From assembly GCF_026625785.1 (NCBI RefSeq), contig NZ_CP113063.1, positions 1,116,001-1,180,000 on the forward strand: 64,000 nucleotides of DNA, in the 5' to 3' direction. The stretch comes from Gordonia sp. SL306 (GTDB lineage Bacteria; Actinomycetota; Actinomycetes; Mycobacteriales; Mycobacteriaceae). Positions 61,437 through 64,000 of the stretch are shown in pieces (within the stretch, counting starts at the first letter, position 1; every line of letters begins with the position of its first letter). The notes beneath the pieces were generated by a model. It had not been told where the DNA came from. It did no database searches and was given only the letters and a program-made list of their open reading frames with translations. The translations under genes were made by a program, and so were the position numbers.

Positions 61437-61631
61437 CTACTTCTGACGAGTCAGAAAGTAGTAGCCGGCGCCGGCACCCACAAGGCCCAGCAGGATGGCG
61501 AGCGGCCAGTTCAGCAGGAACCCGACGAGGAGGAACACCACGATGCCCGGGGAGACCGCGACGAGACTCATACCGGGGTGCTGACGGACGACTTGGGAGA
61601 CCGCTTTGCTCTTCGCCGGATCTACCGCCAT
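61437..61631 (-). CDS. Small membrane protein
   Basis: A 64-aa protein with GGAGG at ideal distance from ATG 61631. A short polar start (VDPAKSKAVSQVVRQHPG) precedes two hydrophobic segments (LVAVSPGIVVFLLVGFLL and LAILLGLVGAGAGYYFL) and a basic TRQK end. No named family recognised. It lies 13 bases upstream of the S4-lipoprotein gene and probably shares its transcript. Confidence 0.75.
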   Translation of the reverse strand: MAVDPAKSKAVSQVVRQHPGMSLVAVSPGIVVFLLVGFLLNWPLAILLGLVGAGAGYYFLTRQK

Positions 61632-61770
61632 GGCTCCTCCTTGGTGAGCGGAACGGGGTGACGCTGAGGTTGTCTCCACTGTAACCACGAGAGCGACGCA
61701 TGCCGCGTGACCGGCGCCGGGGCGGCGCGGCCGTCCCGTCGCGGGGACGCGTCCTCGCGGCCGTCCGCTC

Positions 61771-63426
61771 TCACCAGCGTGTTCGATCCAGCTGCTCACC
61801 GTGATCGCCGGCATCCGCCGCACAACCGAATCCGACCACCCACCGGCCGTCGGACAGCTCGACGCTGCCGAGCATCATCGGGGCTGGTAGCGCGGCCAGG
61901 AACTCTCCCAACGCGGCCGGCGACAGCGTCCACACCTCGCCCTGGATGGCCTGGCCACGCTCGGGGTCGCGGAGGAGGCCCGGCTTGGCGGGGACGGTGT
62001 CGAGCGCCACGAGGCGGTAGTTCGGCGCGGTGGCCACCTCACGCGACCATCGCGCTCCCCGATCCGAGAGTTCGTGGGTCAACGGGCCCCCGCGCATGTG
62101 CGCACCGAACACTGCAAGTTCGGTTGCCGGGGCGCCACTCACCTCGGGCCAGGCAGGCGCGGCATCGGCGGTGCCGTCGAGAAACCGGCGCGCGAGATCG
62201 GCGATAGCCGCATCGTCGTGTGCACGCCCCAGGAATGTGACGCCGAATTCTGCACGGGTACCGTCGGTCTCGTCGGTCTGACCGGCCGGCACCGCGAGAC
62301 CACACAGATCGAAGAGGTTGCAGAAATTCGTGTAGGTGCCCATCCGGGAGTTCACCCCGATCGGGTCCGCGTCCACCTCGGCCAGGGTGGGGTGCATCGG
62401 CGCCGTCGGCACCAGCAGGGCATCCGCATCGCCCCACTCCGCCATCGCCTCGGTGTGGAGTTCCGCAAGACGACGACGGGCACGCAGCAGATCAACCGCA
62501 TCGAAACGCTTTGCGCCGCTGATGATCCCGGACACCACAGGGTCCAGCCCACACCCGGCGGCGTCGACGAATTGTCCGACCGCATCGTAGCGCTCGGCGA
62601 CCAGGGCATCCTCGTACAGCAACTTCGCCGCGGCCAGGAACGGCCCGAGGTCAATGGGCTTGATCCGTAGTCCCGCGGCCTCGGCCCTGGTGACCGCCGC
62701 AGCGAAGGCATCGCGCCACGCGTCGTCGAGTTCGGGCAGATCCGCGGGTACCGCGACGGTCGGCTGCTCGGTGGCGGCCAGCCGCGTGGCCGGACCGAAC
62801 GGTCGCTTTCCCTGCGCTCTGGCCATCACGGCCATCGCCCGATTCGCGAGATCGAGGTCCGCCGCGAAGATGGTCGCCGTGTCGTAACTCGCGCAGGCGG
62901 GCACCACACCCTCTGTCGAGACCACGCCCAGCGTCGGCTTGATCCCGACGATTCCCTGCAGGCCTGCGGGGACGCGTCCCGACCCGGCCGTGTCGGTCCC
63001 GATCGCGATGTCGGCTAACCCCAGGGCCACGGCGACGGCCGAACCGGAGCTCGACCCACCCGATATCCGGTCGAGACGTCGCGAATCCCGAACGGCCCCA
63101 TACGGACTCCGAGTGCCGACGAGTCCGGTGGCGAACTGGTCGAGGTTGGTCTTGCCGATGATCACCGCTCCCGCCGAGCGCAGCGCGGCAACCGCCGGCG
63201 CGTCTGCCGACGGCACATAGGCGTAGTCGGGGCACGCGGCGGTGGTCGGGAGCCCGGCCACGTCCACATTGTCCTTGACCGCGAGGACGATTCCCGCCAG
63301 TGGCCCGCCGGTGGCCAGCGAGTCCTGATGTTCGGCCAGCACCTCGCTCTGGGGGCGAAGTGCGATGAACACCTCCGGACGGTCGGCCTCGTCGATACGC
63401 CGATAGATGTCGGTGATCCTGCTCAT
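61771..63426 (-). CDS. Allophanate hydrolase (AtzF-like amidase)
   Basis: A 551-aa amidase-signature enzyme converting allophanate to ammonia and carbon dioxide. The Ser-cisSer-Lys triad is visible: Lys51 in [10 protein letters not shown], cis-Ser about 125 in SGGSSSGSA and nucleophile Ser149 in [10 protein letters not shown]. The C-terminal ~120 residues (from [15 protein letters not shown]) form the allophanate-hydrolase-specific domain. ATG 63426 overlaps the urea carboxylase stop by 4 bases, so both are coupled for the ATP-dependent urea amidolyase route. Confidence 0.92.
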   Translation of the reverse strand: MSRITDIYRRIDEADRPEVFIALRPQSEVLAEHQDSLATGGPLAGIVLAVKDNVDVAGLPTTAACPDYAYVPSADAPAVAALRSAGAVIIGKTNLDQFATGLVGTRSPYGAVRDSRRLDRISGGSSSGSAVAVALGLADIAIGTDTAGSGRVPAGLQGIVGIKPTLGVVSTEGVVPACASYDTATIFAADLDLANRAMAVMARAQGKRPFGPATRLAATEQPTVAVPADLPELDDAWRDAFAAAVTRAEAAGLRIKPIDLGPFLAAAKLLYEDALVAERYDAVGQFVDAAGCGLDPVVSGIISGAKRFDAVDLLRARRRLAELHTEAMAEWGDADALLVPTAPMHPTLAEVDADPIGVNSRMGTYTNFCNLFDLCGLAVPAGQTDETDGTRAEFGVTFLGRAHDDAAIADLARRFLDGTADAAPAWPEVSGAPATELAVFGAHMRGGPLTHELSDRGARWSREVATAPNYRLVALDTVPAKPGLLRDPERGQAIQGEVWTLSPAALGEFLAALPAPMMLGSVELSDGRWVVGFGCAADAGDHGEQLDRTRW

Positions 63427-64000
63427 GCGACCTTCCCCTGTTCCGCGACCTCCCCTTGCCCGACGGCGTCCGTCAGTGCATCACCCGCCGGTACACTTGC
63501 GAACTCACCCTGACGCGACCACCGCTCGCGCTCCTCGGCACGCGCTGCTTCCATCGTGGCACGCCGCCTCGCGATGTCGCCGGCGTTCTCGTCGAGGAAC
63601 TGCTGGTGCTCGGCGAGCGAGAAGGAGCCGTCGGAGATGCGCACACTGTCGCCGCGGCCTGCTTCCACATCAGCCCGCATGTCGAGGAGTTCCGCCGAAC
63701 TCACCGGGTACCAACGGATCTGGTCGAAGAACCGGAGCAGCCAGGGGTGCTCCGGGTCGAAGCCCGGCGCAGGCGCCGGATACCGGTGGTTCCACACCTG
63801 TGTGGTGCGGCCGACGAACTGGTAACCGCCGGGCCCCTCCATGCCGTAGATGCACATGTAGGCGCCCCCGATCCCGACCGCGTTCTCCGGCGTCCAGGTG
63901 CGCGCCGGGTTGTATTTGGTGGTGACCAGGCGATGACGCGGATCGAGCGGCACGGCAACCGGAGCGCCGAGGTAGACGTCGCCCAGCCCCAGCACCAGGT
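63423..64000 (-). CDS. Urea carboxylase, C-terminal part (runs off the window)
   Basis: The last ~191 codons of urea carboxylase; the 5' part lies beyond 64000. Visible is the end of the AHS1/KipI-like carboxyltransferase region ([58 protein letters not shown]), then [22 protein letters not shown] and [22 protein letters not shown]. Canonical urea carboxylase ends in a biotin-carrier domain with a (A/T)MKM/E motif; here the frame ends with a short Gln/Glu-rich tail and no biotin domain. The biotin carrier must be elsewhere in the protein or on another gene. Confidence 0.88.
   Translation of the reverse strand, partial: LVLGLGDVYLGAPVAVPLDPRHRLVTTKYNPARTWTPENAVGIGGAYMCIYGMEGPGGYQFVGRTTQVWNHRYPAPAPGFDPEHPWLLRFFDQIRWYPVSSAELLDMRADVEAGRGDSVRISDGSFSLAEHQQFLDENAGDIARRRATMEAARAEERERWSRQGEFASVPAGDALTDAVGQGEVAEQGKVA

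Overview
The window is high-GC, densely packed actinobacterial chromosome with high-GC third codon positions, many GTG starts and many 1- or 4-base gene overlaps. Its content is typical of a mycolic-acid-containing Corynebacteriales/Mycobacteriales species, most likely Gordonia or a close relative: CYP51 and CYP123 P450s, FprB, DUF3558 lipoproteins, FadD/FadE/EchA enzymes, KstR-like operator sequences and a large catabolic repertoire. No tRNA, rRNA, CRISPR array, prophage or insertion sequence was seen. Genus and M. tuberculosis synteny statements come from memory of those families, not from a search.

Layout. 1-8.9 kb: a small apparently frame-broken membrane gene, exonuclease III, an AcoR-type regulator, an HPP/CBS membrane protein, an aldehyde dehydrogenase plus zinc alcohol dehydrogenase pair, a DUF218 membrane protein and a lipoprotein. 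8.9-18.9 kb: an eight-gene minus-strand operon (TIGR03084-like protein, AtuA-like DUF1446 protein, acyl-CoA dehydrogenase, carboxyltransferase, biotin carboxylase, acyl-CoA dehydrogenase, enoyl-CoA hydratase, TetR) in the order of M. tuberculosis Rv0976c-Rv0971c; it should carry an acyl-CoA through oxidation, carboxylation and hydration. 18.98-19.27 kb: two mutually inverted arrays of ~21-bp repeats. 19.3-24.7 kb: a thioesterase, a secreted protein, and a fadD-kinase-dehydrogenase operon behind a KstR-like site.

24.7-37.3 kb: the CYP51 locus. A minus-strand operon (TetR, CYP123-like P450, SDR, CYP51, 3Fe-4S ferredoxin, NTF2-like protein, unknown 422-aa protein, SDR) diverges from a plus-strand operon (aldehyde dehydrogenase, SDR, hydroxyisobutyrate-dehydrogenase-like, CMD-like, alpha/beta hydrolase, thioesterase). 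The core matches M. tuberculosis Rv0762c-Rv0771. P450s, ferredoxin and successive dehydrogenases look like a terpenoid/steroid-type oxidation module. 37.3-46 kb: a branched-chain-amino-acid-type ABC importer with a fused LivH-LivM-LivG polypeptide, an amidohydrolase, and a polar-amino-acid ABC importer with fused binding protein and permease.

46-54.3 kb: DUF2277, a quinone oxidoreductase, a methyltransferase, a frameshifted DUF559-type gene between two related hairpins, an SDR/hydrolase/flavin-monooxygenase operon divergent from its probable TetR repressor with strong palindromic operators, and an LLM oxidoreductase. 54.3-64 kb: a three-gene set (six-hairpin/terpene-cyclase-fold protein, methyltransferase, GT4 glycosyltransferase), FprB with a perfect KstR-type palindrome upstream, an acyl-ACP-thioesterase-like gene, two overlapping DUF3558 lipoprotein genes of which one is fused in frame to an S4 RNA-binding domain, a small membrane protein, and allophanate hydrolase plus the 3' end of urea carboxylase.
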